Source: Gambelia wislizenii (Eukaryota; Chordata; Lepidosauria; Squamata; Crotaphytidae). From it: a DNA stretch of 64,000 bases. The notes under the pieces are model-generated. The model had not been told where the DNA came from. It made no database searches and worked only from the letters and a program-made list of their open reading frames with translations. Shown in pieces: positions 41,816-53,000 of the stretch. The stretch spans positions 30,503,501-30,567,500 of the forward strand of contig JAUMIR010000001.1 of the NCBI GenBank assembly GCA_030847615.1, read 5' to 3'. The position numbers and the translations under genes were made by a program. Each line of letters opens with the position of its first letter. The first letter of the stretch is position 1.

Positions 41816-42649
41816 CTCTCCTGCCAACAACACTGCCAGAACCTCCCTTTCCTGCCTTTGCATGATGCCTCAGCTGATTTGCAAAGTCGCTCTGCCTCCT
41901 TCCATTGAATGTTAATAGCTACAGCTGCTGCCACAGCAACCACCAACAAGACTGCACCTCTCTCTATCCTGTGCCACCTTAAAAATGTTATTCCACCCCA
42001 TCTCCCCACAAACCACAGCGAAAAGCTGCAGAGGCAGTAATAGTTCTCAGGCACACAAAACTTTCCCACCCTCTCCTCCCCATCCCTCTGCCCGGCCAGC
42101 AACAACACCCCATATCTTGTGCTGTCCTGGCACCCAAACCAAGCTGTGCCACCTTAAAAACTTACTCTACCTGCAGCAACAGTTCTCAGGCACCCAAAAC
42201 TTTTCCACTCCCCCTTCCTTTGCCTGGCCAGCAACAGCACTCCACTTCTCATGCTCACCTGGCATCCAAACCAGTATGATTGTGCACCATGATCTGGAGC
42301 TAAACATTGCTCAGCCACCTTAAAATTCCATTATCATTCAAACATGGAGAAGGGAGAAACAGGCAATGTTGTTGGTTGGAGTGGAGGAAGAGAAGGGAGA
42401 GGACAAGGATGGGTGGGTGTGGGGGCGGAGCCAGTCTTCCCTTCAGAGTGGAGGGAGGTGGAGAGACTTTGCAGATCTTACAGAATCATGGCAATGCAAA
42501 TATTGAGATTTTTCCAGACAGGAGGAGGGGGAAGAGAAGGAGCACAAGGTCTTGCAATAACAGTACTGTAGGCGTATTCCAGCAGTAACTACAAACTGTG
42601 AATACTCAAAACCACAAATGTGAAACATGTGAATGTGAAGGGATGACTG
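41816..42649. repeat. Imperfect tandem repeat ending in a pogo-like terminus
   Basis: A block of about 130 bp recurs at least twice: TTCTCAGGCACACAAAACTT near 42045 and TTCTCAGGCACCCAAAACTT near 42183, each followed by a CCCGGCCAGCAACAACACC-like word. The right end (GTGAATGTGAAGGGATGACTG, then TA, ending 42649) matches the termini of 16128-16753 and 19194-20852. The left terminus was not found. This would be a third member of that family with an internal repeat array. Confidence 0.55.
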
Positions 42650-43958
42650 TAGTCTGATTTAAGTTCTATAAATGAAACACATTACACAAATTAAACTGTG
42701 AGGTTGTCTTAACAGCAAAAATACTCCTCACATAATGTGAGGAGAAGATAACCTGCCCTAATGGTAATCCACATTGTTCCGCCATATTGTGAAGACTTTT
42801 TAAAAAACAGCATGAGGAATGTGCATTCCTGCTTGTTTGGACAAGTGATTCGATATGAATCTTTTTCCCATACAAGAGGAAGCACAAATCTGATTGGCGG
42901 GACCAGCACAGGGGCAGAGCTTGCTACCAAGACAAGTGCCCAGAACCACCATGTTGGTTTTTTGCCTTAGTGGACAAGCACTGTGGCAAAAAAAGGTGGG
43001 TTTTTTTCTTTTTTCTAATAGCGATATATCACTCCAGCACACTTAGGCAATAGGTTTTTTTTTTTTTTTTAAAGAAAGTTAGGTAGCAGCAAATTAAGGT
43101 ACGTAAAAAGGGGGGAATCACTCTCAGCCACCATCTTGACTGGCGGGCATGCAAAGCTTTGGGGACAAACAATCCATTAAGATAAATTGCAGGTGCTGCG
43201 ATTTGACATTACTGTGGAGCAGTCCATTTTCCCCTTTCATAGAGACAGGTCCTGTATTTGCAAAGATGACACTTTCTGTGTTTTTTAACATTGCATGGAA
43301 TAGTTTTTGATCTATTTGTTTTTCTGACCTTAACTTTAAGATGTTTCGTGGTATACATTGTCAGAGAGGCAAAAGCTAGAGATTGAGGTTTCTGCTAAGT
43401 TAAGTTTTTAAAAACTAAATAAAGCTAGAATCTTCTTTGAAGGAAAGCCTGGGCTTTTATGGCCCTGGTGAATAAATCCAGGCCATTCAACATTCTGTTA
43501 TCTCCTGACAATCTTGGGTGAGAAGACTGAAATATTTGTTTTGATTGTTGCCGCATTTCCTGAGAGTTGCCAGGAGCTGTTAAGAGTTAGATGGGAGACC
43601 TGGTAGCATGGAGTTGTGGCCTTTCCACTTTTTGTTTTGGAAGGATTGTCATATTGTTTAGTTGTACTGGGATTTGACTAGTTGCTGTGTTTAGGTCTAA
43701 GAAGGACCTGCTTCCAGTTATCAGTCTGGGTAATGACTGGGAGGCAGGGCTGGGAAAAGACAGGGCTTGCCTTTCCCTGCAAAGTTGGCTTTGGCTGGCT
43801 TTTTATGTCATCTGGAGCTGATGCTCTGCAGATGCTCTTCGATGATGGAGGTGTGTTCTGCTTGTGTAATACAGTGCCTTGGGTTATCTAGATGGATAGA
43901 TTGATGGACTGGATGATTCTACCATGATTCCTTCCCTATTATCTGTTCTTTCTTGCAG
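42650..43958. other. End of PTK7 intron 12
   Basis: No gene. A short perfect palindrome CTCCTCACAT-A-ATGTGAGGAG lies at 42724-42744 and a T-tract near 43050. Confidence 0.5.
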
Positions 43959-44086
43959 GATCCAAATTATGTCCAATGGCTCTCTGGTAATATATGATGT
44001 CACTACTGAGGATTCTGGCAAGTACACCTGCATTGCAGGCAACAGTTGCAACATCAAGCATCATGAGGCTTTTCTCCATGTTGTGG
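43959..44086 (+). CDS. PTK7: PTK7 exon 13: second half of Ig-like domain 7
   Basis: Completes an arginine codon and encodes IQIMSNGSLVIYDVTTEDSG, then KYTCIAGNSCNIKHHEAFLH, then VV. It finishes Ig domain 7 (cysteine in YTCIAGN). CIAGNSCNIKH is identical to human PTK7. NGS is a sequon. Acceptor CTTTCTTGCAG, donor GTAAGA, ends in phase 1. Confidence 0.98.
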
Positions 44087-44249
44087 GTAAGAGATACCAT
44101 CTTTTTATGGTGGTCAGCTGCTGCATTCCGGATGTGAGCAAGTGGCTTCTGTGGGAAGATTTCTGCATTTCTCTGAATCTTGAGAAGCAGATCTGACTGG
44201 AGAGAGTAGTGTGAAATATACCATGTCCCCAATGTGGATTTTTGTAGAA

Positions 44250-44395
44250 CTAGGTCAGCCTTCCCTAACCCACCCCCATTCAGATGTGTTGGTCTTTAAT
44301 TCCAATCATTGTCATCATCCTGGTGAGTGAGGGGAATCGTAGTCCAACATTTCTGGGCATGCTAGGTTTTGTAAGGCTGGACTAGATAGTAGCCA
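44250..44395. repeat. Degenerate hAT-like MITE in intron 13
   Basis: GTCAGCCTTCCCTAACCCAC and GCTAGGTTTTGTAAGGCTGG are imperfect complements at the two ends; the middle has a 'cgtagtccaacatttctggg' word. Target duplication not clear. Confidence 0.5.
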
Positions 44396-44674
44396 CTGTT
44401 TTGAAGAAGCCTAGGATATTTAATAAGACAGGCTGCTTTATAATTATGCCTAACAATTGCTCTTAATTATCCAAGACTGAGAAGCTTCCAGTGTGTCAGC
44501 ACATGCTGGCGCAGCTGATTTGGTGGAGGGACAGTTCTCAGATTAATTCTATATGTTGTAGAGAGAAGTTAAGGTTGTAATGCGTTCTACATAGTCAGCT
44601 TGTACATATTGCTATGACAGGGAGGCAGCATCTTGTTCTCTTGTCTCATGTAAGTTTGGCATCTTAACTTCCAG

Positions 44675-44878
44675 ACAAACCAATGACAGAACGGGGTGAT
44701 GCACCCAACAGCCACACTCCCTATAAAATGATCCAGACTATAGGGCTGTCGGTTGGTGCTGCTGTGGCATACATAATCATTGTACTGGGCCTCATGTTTT
44801 ACTGCAAAAAGAGAAGGAAGGCAAAGAGGCTAAAGAAGCAGCCAGAGGGTGAGGAGCCAGAGATGGAGTGTCTGAATG
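44675..44878 (+). CDS. PTK7: PTK7 exon 14: stalk, transmembrane segment, start of cytoplasmic tail
   Basis: Encodes DKPMTERGDAPNSHTPYKM, then the membrane span IQTIGLSVGAAVAYIIIVLG followed by LMFYC, then KKRRKAKRLKKQPEGEEPEM and ECLN. About 23 hydrophobic residues are followed by a strongly basic stop-transfer sequence. The span and tail start are nearly identical to human, which fits its role in dimerisation and in gamma-secretase cleavage after ectodomain shedding. The extracellular stalk is much less conserved. Acceptor AACTTCCAG, donor GTAAGA, ends in phase 1. Confidence 0.98.
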
Positions 44879-45317
44879 GTAAGATACCTTATCATAATGC
44901 TGGCCAGAAATGGAATTGAGGGCTATTTCATTCAATGTAAATCTCTTGGGATTAAAGATGAACAAATTGTTTGTGACTGGTTTTACTATGGAAAAGGTAG
45001 AAAATGCACCTATGCCTGAAATGGCTTTTTGAAGGAAGAAGTAACATTTCAAATGTAACAGTTCCAAACTTCTAAAGAGATCCAGGAGATTATAGGCAAC
45101 TATTCCATGTAGATAGGTGGAAAGTGTTTATTAAAGACAGAGTTGTCAAGAATATAGAAGAATAAGTCTTGCTTTAAAAAAAACCCCAAATACGATCAGT
45201 ATGGCAAGCAAAAGGACATTCCATGTCACTAACTTGTCAGATTTCTTTGATTATGTCAACAAGCATGTTTATAGGTGTGATCTGCTAGCCATTTCAAAAT
45301 CCATATTATGATAATAC

Positions 45318-45530
45318 CTTTGTTGTTGCTGCTGCATACCTTCAAGTCATTTCTGACTTAAAGCAATTTTGCCCCAAAGGCAAACCTATTATGGGGTTTT
45401 CATAACAAGATTTGTTCAGAGGGCGGGGGTTACCTTTGCCTTCCTCTGAGTTGGAGAGAGTGTGACTTGCCCAGGGTCACCCAATGGGTTTTCATGGCTA
45501 GGCAAGGATTCAAACTCTGGTCTTCCAACC
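45318..45530 (-). mobile_element. tRNA-derived SINE family B
   Basis: Reverse complement: tail side TTGTTGTTGCTGCTGCATAC, then GGTCACCCAATGGGTTTTCA, then B-box side GATTCAAACTCTGGTCTTCC. The tRNA head's first bases are missing. Confidence 0.8.
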
Positions 45531-45586
45531 AAAAGGACATGTAGACATGTGCAAGCTTTTGAGATTTCCAGAACACTGACTTATCG

Positions 45587-45788
45587 CACTACATTGATAT
45601 AGCACTATTATTCCACTTTAACTGCTGTGGCTGCTTCCTGTGGAATTCTGGGGTTTGTAGTTTAGTGAGGCCTAAGAGCTCTCTGGCTGAGAATGCTAAA
45701 TGCCCCTCCCTAAACTGCAAATCCCAGGATTCCACAGTAAGCAGACATAGCAGTTAAAGTGGAATAATAGTGGTGTAACAATGTAGTG
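45587..45788. mobile_element. Large-TIR MITE
   Basis: Arms of about 65 bp: CACTACATTG at the left pairs with CAATGTAGTG at the right, and TATTCCACTTTAACTGCTGT pairs with ATAGCAGTTAAAGTGGAATA. The inner arms GTGGAATTCTGGG / CCCAGGATTCCAC also pair. No coding. Superfamily not assigned. Confidence 0.85.
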
Positions 45789-48485
45789 TGGGTAAAGCCC
45801 TTAGTCAAGTCAAGCAAGGTGTTACAAAAATCAAATATTAGGGGACTGGGAATGAAGGATGGAAAAAGTTGGGAGAGAACATGGTTTGGTCTTCCAGTCA
45901 TATTGTCTGCTTGGTGTTTTGAAATGTAATAATGAGGAAGAGTCTATAGGCACTCAAATGAGGTTTTATCAGTGAAAGTGATGGTATTGGGTTTAACCAG
46001 GAATAGCCCCTGAGCATACTGCTAACAAACCAGGACAAAAAGTTAGACCTTCCATTTTAAAAAATGTAATCCAGCTGTAAACACAGGACTCTCTCTCTCC
46101 TGGGTGAAGCTTCTTTTATCTTTTATCAGTAGAAGACAGAGCAACTAGCCAGTCTTTATATTAACAAGGCAGGAGATCATTTTAGATGCTGGGCTAGGAA
46201 AAATAGTCAACAGAACACAAATTGGTTAGCTTTACCATATGGCTGGAAAGGATAAGAGTAATGCCAATCCTTTGAGTCATTAAAAAAAAATCTTCCTTAG
46301 TGTATGTTCTCACTGCTGGAAAGTTAAATTTAGTATTTTACCAGAAGCAGTGGTAGAAATGTTTGCCGTAAGGGGAAAAAAACATTGATTTCCAAAAAGT
46401 ACCTCATTAAAGGGTCCTAAATAAAGTTAACATCGTGGCATAATAAGATGCATCCTCTCCTCTTACGGCTATTTGGCTAAAAAAGGAAGAGGAGATAAAG
46501 AGTAAAAATAGATGGACAATTCTTACAATGAGGAAGGAAGATGTAAAAAGTGATTTCCATAAAGAACAGCCTCCATGGTTAGAAATGTGGTGTTTTAACA
46601 CACACTCCTCTCCAAATCTCAGCAGAAAACTTGGGGAATCTGAATTCGTTCATCAGATTAAATCTGAGCAGGAAGCATTACCAGATACATACAAGATCCT
46701 CCATTCCTACGGTTTCTTTTGTTCTGCATTGTTGTGTCAGGGCCTAGAGGAAGCTGAGTTTTAGCCTTGGTGGATGACCTGCTAGTCTGTGCCTAACTAA
46801 TTGCATGCCGCAAATGTGCCTTTCTCCATTTCAGAGGGCATAAAACCACTCTTGGATGCTATAGGCTGCTCTTTATGGTTTATTGCCCTCAGTTGGTCGT
46901 AATGGAAAACCTCATAATAATCAGAATTAATTGCTAATAATTAATTCTGCTCTGCAAGTCATTTTTCAGAAAACCCATACTGATCAGGGTTAATTGGAAG
47001 TAATTAATTCAGTTGCTTCATTTTCAGGGCATGATTTAAATTACCTTGGTGTACTGATCTTGTGTTTTTTAAACTATTCCCAGGCTTTGAGAATAAACTG
47101 CAAGAAATTATGTCTCTGTGCAAGGAGGGAGACTGTCTCTTCCCTAGCTGGTCTCTCTCTAGTTTGCTCTCTCCTGCCTTTTGTTTCAGCCTTCCCTCTT
47201 CAAAGCAAAATTGAAATCTGTAAGCTCCTTTGAGAATGTAAGAGCTGCCCAAAATACTCTATTAATCCATCACTGCTGACAGCTATACTAACCTGCTGCC
47301 TCTACTGTTGAGGGACCACAGTGAGTTCTGCTCTGACTACTGAAGGGTTATGAAATAACCATGGGGGTATCCAGGAGGAGCCTCCAGTGATAGGTCAAAC
47401 AGCAAGAGGATAATCAAATATCAGGGACTGGAAGGCATCCAATTCTCTGCACACTTAACCATTTCACTGAATTGTGTGGCTGTATTGCCCTCTAGTGACC
47501 GAGGCAAGCCGTTCTGTAAGAATCCTTAGTTCTGCCAGAAAATAAAGCCCTTCTACCAGATTGTTATTCCCACACTATTAAGAAGAGGCTTATTTATACA
47601 GTACCTGCTTGGCACTGCTCACTGAGGCAATAGTCTATGCAGGGCATTGGCTCACTTTATCCATAGTGAAGTTTTCAGCCTACATACTATAAAGGTATCT
47701 GTGGTAGTTGATTGTGTCAAAAACAGCAGAGCCATAAGCACCTTAAAAGAATAACAAAACAGAACACAGCATGAACTTCATGTAAGCAAAGATGTGCTTC
47801 ATCAGATGTTGAGGCATACAATGAAGATGATGACTATATCCACAGTAGACTTAAGTCTATGAAAGTTTATGCTACCAACTTCTTTCTCTCAGTTAATCTC
47901 AAAGGTGCTACAAGATGCCTTTGCATATTTAGCCTACAGATTTCTCCCCGTAACCAGGAAATGTCTTTGTGCTTTTATAGAAGAAGAAAGCTGGATATTA
48001 AAGCAGCACTTAGCATTACATATCATAACATTGGGAAAGTTGAAGAATTCTGTGCTGTTAGCAGGTCAAAGGGAAAAGTTGTATGATATCAATAAGGCAT
48101 CAGTTCTGCACTGGCTACTACATATATAAGAGTGTGTCTGTCAGAAGGGGGGATTCAAGGTCTAGACACCTTGCATTGGGGTCAGGGAAGAGAGCTTCCC
48201 ATGCTCCTCTGCATTCACTTTAGAGTATTTGAGTTAATTGCAATATTTTTATTACAACTAACAGGTTGGTATACTGCATGTCCCAGATAGACTGAAGTGA
48301 TTAGCAATTATCGGGGGACCGAGGATGGGATTTCCCTAAAATCTGCTTTGGCTTGCAATCACATACACTTACCATCAGCACTTTGGAAGACTGATAACTG
48401 TGACGTTTGTTAACCCCCCAAACATAAGATACAAGATCCACAGAAGATGACTTTTTAAAACAAACAAACTATATTTTCCTTTCAG
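45789..48485. other. PTK7 intron 14, rest
   Basis: No gene. A dispersed repeat with 'cttcatcagatg' and 'ctcaaaggtgctacaagatgc' words spans about 47735-47950, related to 24699-24787. Short open frames show no recognisable domains. Confidence 0.5.
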
Positions 48486-48641
48486 GGGGCACTTTGTTGC
48501 AAAATGGACAGACCACTGCTGAGATCCAGGAAGAAGTGGCTTTGACCAATCTCGGCAGCAGCTCTGCAGCCAGCAAGAGGCACAGTGCCAGTGATAAGAT
48601 GCACTTCCCCCGCTCCAATCTGCAGACAATCACTCCCTTGG
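48486..48641 (+). CDS. PTK7: PTK7 exon 15: cytoplasmic juxtamembrane region
   Basis: Encodes GGTLLQNGQTTAEIQEEVAL, then TNLGSSSAASKRHSASDKMH, then FPRSNLQTITPL. This linker joins the membrane span to the pseudokinase domain. The serine-rich KRHSASDKMHFPRS stretch is nearly identical to human (KRHSTSDKMHFPRS) and has likely phosphorylation sites. The ORF that continues past 48641 is intron. Acceptor TTTCCTTTCAG, donor GTATGC, ends in phase 1. Confidence 0.97.
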
Positions 48642-51420
48642 GTATGCTGCATTCTATTTCCTGTTTGTTTCATAGGGCCCAGGTTAACTCACCAGATAGT
48701 GCCATGGTCATAATTAAGAACCTCCTGTGTGATTCTTCCTTGCCCCTTCACACATACACACTCACAAATGCGCACACAAACACATCACCTACTTTCTCTC
48801 TGTGTGGACCAGTTCTGGTATAACACTGTTAAAAGATGTGATCTGATTTTGGGGTAGTGGGGGAAATCCCTGGTTAAATGCATGAGTTTTATTCAGTCAT
48901 TTAAATTTGTTTTATGAATAAAACAATAAACAACATACTACCATTGTTAAGCAGTCCAGATCTGTCCTAGCGGGCATAATCTTAGAGCCAACATTCCATT
49001 TTGTCTGAGGGGAGTAGTTAACAACACCTTTTCCAAGGCCTTCTGCAAGTATTTGCATTTAAAAAAAATTTTTTTTTTTTTAAAAAAGCATCAGTCAAAA
49101 TACTTGTAAAAATTTAGAGGCACCCTCCTTTTTTGTATCTATCAGATAGCTTTGGGAATATGTGTTTCACTTATAGGCAGCTAAGGTATTTAGTTATTTA
49201 TCAAAGTTTTTGTTTCTGTTTATATGTTGCCATCATGGGTAAAGTGCATGACATTTACCTGAGTGAGAACAGTACAGCTCTCCAGATGTTGTGGAACTGC
49301 AGCTCCCAGCAGCTCTATCTAGTATAGACAGTGATAAGAAATACTCAGATTTACAGTTTCACAACGTACAAAGAGCCACATAGTTCCAATCCTTGCTATA
49401 GAGAATAAGAAGACAGATCCCTGCCCGAAAGAGCTTCTAATGTAAAATTTAACCCAGTTGAAATAACAGAGGAAAAGGAGACAAGGAAGCAATATGAGAT
49501 GCTATCAGTTGCATGTGCTTAGGCTAGGTTACAGGTGGAGTTACAGTGGGTTATGACAAAAAAAACTTCATAGGGAAAAATGAGTGATTTGAAGTAAGCA
49601 AAGGGGGTGATATCGCACAGGTGTTCCTAAGAAGCAGAAACAACCACATGGGGCAGCAAGGGAGAAAAAGCAGAGCCTTTTGAGGGAGCAAGAGACCATT
49701 GGGTGATAGAAGTGGTGGAGCTGGGAGAGCAAAGACCATAAACACATATGAATAGATGTATGAATAGACAGGCACATATGAATAGACAGGTAAGAGGGCA
49801 CAAGGCCATGAGGGGTTTTGAGGGTAAGGATGAAGTGGGGGCGGGGGGTTGCACTAGTTGTAATAGCAGGCAGGAAGCCAATGTAGTGGTTGAAGGAAGG
49901 GTGTCACATGAACAGAGTAAAAAGGGGTGAAAGGTTTTGTCAACAAAACAGTGGACAGATTTGAAAAGACCAAAAGGAGACATGGAGGACTAGAGATGTC
50001 AAGATTAGCAGTCGTCAGAGAGGGAGAGGGTGGGAGGGAGGATGAGAAGATGGACCAGAGGTTTTGCTGAGGGAGCTGAAAAGGAGGGCTGTATTTGTGC
50101 CATTGTTTTAAAGAGAGAAGTCATACAATTTTCTAAGTACTGAATATGGAGAAATAAAGTAACGTCTGCATAGTAACTCAATTTCTTTCGTTTTTCTTTT
50201 GGCCCTTCCTGGCTCCAGTACCTGCCTGCCCTTTGTGAATTCTGCAAAACTAGAGGGCTGCAGCTGCCATGCTCTTACTTGTTCCTTACAGTCTGCCATT
50301 TTAAGCAGCAGATTTATTAGGAGAGTGATACAGTTCCTTAAGAAGTCTCTAGACACACTGAGAATGTTGCAGGGAAATCCTCTTAAACTGGAACAATAAA
50401 GAACCCTAATCCTGAATATCTCTTCCAAATAGCTGACTAGGTTTGCTTCAAATACTCTCCAGAAATTAAAATGAGTAGTTGAAATTATGATCTAGGTGTT
50501 TCCACTGTATTGTGAAGCAACAGCAAAGTAAAGTACATGGTAACATGTTTATCAGTATTTGCCCACATGCATTTATAAGTGCTGCTTTAATTAACCACTT
50601 AAAATACACAGATGTTAATTCATTTTAAATGACAAGCTAGCCTATCTCCCTGATATATTATCTTTCTCAATCCTAGTACTGTATGGATGAACAACCTCTG
50701 AAGCAATTTTCGCTCCTTTTCCGTAGTTTATATTCCTCTGTTTCCCCTACACACTTGACATGTGATGTAAAGAATCTTATTTGCCTTTAGTATATGAACA
50801 GGACAGTTGCAGAGTATTTACGGTAGTCTGCCCACTTTTATACACTTCTGGCCAGTGTGCAGGAAAATGTCATTCATGAAGTGGCTTTCACTTGGTCTTT
50901 GAATTGCATCTGGAAATAGTTCAGCAGCTGGTAAAGATCTTGAATGTCTGGAGAGAAAGAAATTCAGTGTAGCTGGTCCCACATAACTACCTAGAGCTAT
51001 ATCGTGAGCCATATTGACACTTCTGAAAGCTTCATAGATGCACTTCACAAAGTCAGCAACAATTGATATATCTGGTGTTCAGGGTCTAACCTGGATATCA
51101 GATGTTACTGTCTGAAGACACCCCCTTCCCCGTATCACCCTGAACTCACCCAATCTTTCTCTGATTTTGGAGGCCAAGCACTTAGTACTTGAATGAGAGC
51201 TTGCCAGGGAATACCAAAGATCTACAGGTATGACTAGAAAAGAATCCAAAACCCTGGGGAGTTACTGCCAGTTAGAGTTGACAATACTAGGCTAGGTGGA
51301 CCAATGGTCTGTCAGCATCCTGCTTTCTTAAGACGTTCCTACAATTTACTTAGAGTCCTGTCTTTTCTAGTCTCTACTTGATACTTGTTTTTCCATGGTT
51401 TTAGTATTGTCACTGATGTA
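48642..51420. other. PTK7 intron 15, most part
   Basis: No gene. An A/T homopolymer patch lies at 49060-49088. The stretch 49390-50060 (words such as AGGAAGCCAATGTAGTGGTT and GAGGGGTTTTGAGGGTAAGG) looks like an old degenerate retroelement, but I cannot place it. Nothing else recognised. Confidence 0.5.
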
Positions 51421-51636
51421 CAGTGGGCTCTCTGTATCTGCAGGTTCAATATCCGTAGAATTGAGCATCCATGGAACATCACTGAATACCTAAAATGGTG
51501 GTGCCCATACCTAAAATGTTGCCACCACATACTTAAAATGGCAGCATCCATAACTAAAATGGCAGCACCTGTTAATGGTTTTTGCTATCTGCATGGGGTT
51601 CTGGAACCAAACCCCCACGGATACAGAGGGCCACTG
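51421..51636. mobile_element. Pogo/Tigger-like MITE with internal short tandem repeat
   Basis: Ends CAGTGGGCTCTCTGTATCTG and GGATACAGAGGGCCACTG are inverted repeats flanked by TA. Inside, a 22-bp unit with TAAAATGG recurs four times (51491-51566). Confidence 0.88.
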
Positions 51637-51780
51637 TAATATATTGTGTAATCATTATAGATGATGGATAAAGAGACTAAGTGCAATATCTAAGTGTAAT
51701 ATTCAAATGTAACCCTGCCTTCTGCAGGAATATCTTGTATGCGCTGTGAAATAAAGTGGCAAGCTCTACTCTCCTTTCAG

Positions 51781-52013
51781 GAAAAGGTGAATTTGGAGAA
51801 GTCTTCCTGGCCAAGGCAAAGGGCATTGAAGACAATGAATCTGAGGTGCTTGTTCTAGTCAAGAGCCTCCAAACCAGGGATGAACAGCTGCAGTTGGACT
51901 TCAGGAGAGAATTTGAGATGTTTGGCAAACTGAACCATAGTAATGTGGTGCGACTTCTTGGACTATGCCGGGAAGCAGAGCCTCATTATATGATTCTGGA
52001 ATATGTGGATCTG
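51781..52013 (+). CDS. PTK7: PTK7 exon 16: pseudokinase N-lobe
   Basis: Encodes the start of the kinase-like domain: GKGEFGEVFLAKAKGIEDNE, then VLVLVKSLQTRDEQLQLDFR, then EMFGKLNHSNVVRLLGLCRE, then MILEYVDL. The glycine-rich loop reads GKGEFG, a complete GxGxFG; the human protein has GKSEFG. The beta-3 lysine is present (VLVKSL), and FRREFEMFGKL supplies the alpha-C glutamate. PTK7 is classed as a catalytically dead receptor tyrosine kinase. Acceptor TCTCCTTTCAG, donor GTAAGA, ends in phase 0. Confidence 0.98.
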
Positions 52014-52502
52014 GTAAGAGGACCTTCAATTTTTGCAAGAGATTTTTTGCTGTTATGTTTTAGGTCAGTTAAATCTGGGCTGCCATTTCTCCTGGCAAAT
52101 GCTAGGAGAATCAATTAATGGACATAGTTGGCAGTGAAAGGCCTTAGGTAAAACTGGATAGACAGCAGAGAAGTGTTGTTCAGTGGTAAATAAAACAGGT
52201 GATCCTTTTGCTGTTCAACTTTGGGAGGCAAACGTCAGCAGCTTAAATAGTAGTTCCACCCCTTTACCCCTTTAGACTGAGGTGAGTTTGCTACATAAGA
52301 GAGAGCTTCAGTTCTGAAGAACAAATTTGTCTTTTATGTGAAAGATGTGCACCACCACATATTCACTTAAAACTTAAAACTTTTCCATGATAGGGATAAA
52401 GGATTGTAAAAACCTGGGTAAGAAGAATCATACTCAGAAGTTAATGAAGATCATATGCTAGACTCTACATAAATATGAAATAACTGCATCTAGATTGAAG
52501 CA

Positions 52503-52738
52503 GAGACCCAGCGTGGTGTAGTGGTTTAAGCATCAGACTAGGACTCTGGAGACCAGGGTTCAAATCCCCACTCGGCCCTGGAAGACCACAGGGTGACCTT
52601 GGGCAAATCATATTCTCTCAGCCCCAGAGGAAGGTGATGGCAAACCCTCTCTGAACAAATCTTGCCTAGAAAATCCTATGATAGGTTCCCTTAGGGTCAC
52701 TATAAGTCGGAACAACTTGAAGGTACACACCAACAACC
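52503..52738 (+). mobile_element. tRNA-derived SINE family B with target duplication
   Basis: Head GACCCAGCGTGGTGTAGTGG, B-box-like CCAGGGTTCAAATCCCC, tail CACACCAACAACC. An 11-bp direct repeat AGATTGAAGCA flanks it (52492-52502 and 52739-52749). Confidence 0.92.
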
Positions 52739-52830
52739 AGATTGAAGCAATAATACACATGCTTTGTTGCTTTTTTGATCATCTTGGTACATCAGAGGCA
52801 AGCATGCTTGGGTAGAGATTAGTACTGCCC

Positions 52831-52869
52831 TGGCCGGCCGGCCGGCCTGCCTGCCTGCCTGCCTGCCTG
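52831..52869. repeat. GGCC then CTGC simple repeats
   Basis: Three GGCC units pass into about seven GCCT units, 50 bp before exon 17. Confidence 0.9.
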
Positions 52870-52919
52870 AAGACTGTTTTTACATGTTTCTAAAAGCAGC
52901 ACATTTTTTCTCCTTCTAG

Positions 52920-53000
52920 GGAGACCTGAAGCAGTTCCTGAGGATTTCCAGAACTAAAGATGAGAAACTCAAGCCTCAACCCATTAGCACAAAACAGAAG
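52920..53000 (+). CDS. PTK7: PTK7 exon 17: pseudokinase hinge and alpha-D region
   Basis: An 81-base exon of exactly 27 codons (phase 0 to 0): GDLKQFLRISRTKDEKLKPQ, then PISTKQK. GDLKQFLR follows the hinge word EYVDL of exon 16, as in receptor tyrosine kinases. The human protein has GDLKQFLRISKSKDEKLKSQ. Skipping this exon would keep the reading frame. Acceptor TTCTCCTTCTAG, donor GTAAAG. Confidence 0.97.

Noticed and set aside
42724..42744. Perfect palindrome CTCCTCACAT-A-ATGTGAGGAG as a binding site
   Set aside because: Single occurrence with no flanking support; probably part of an old MITE.
49551..49983. Minus-strand frames of 74-118 codons with hydrophobic stretches
   Set aside because: Leucine- and serine-rich frames from a degenerate repeat; three overlapping frames at once show no selection on any one.
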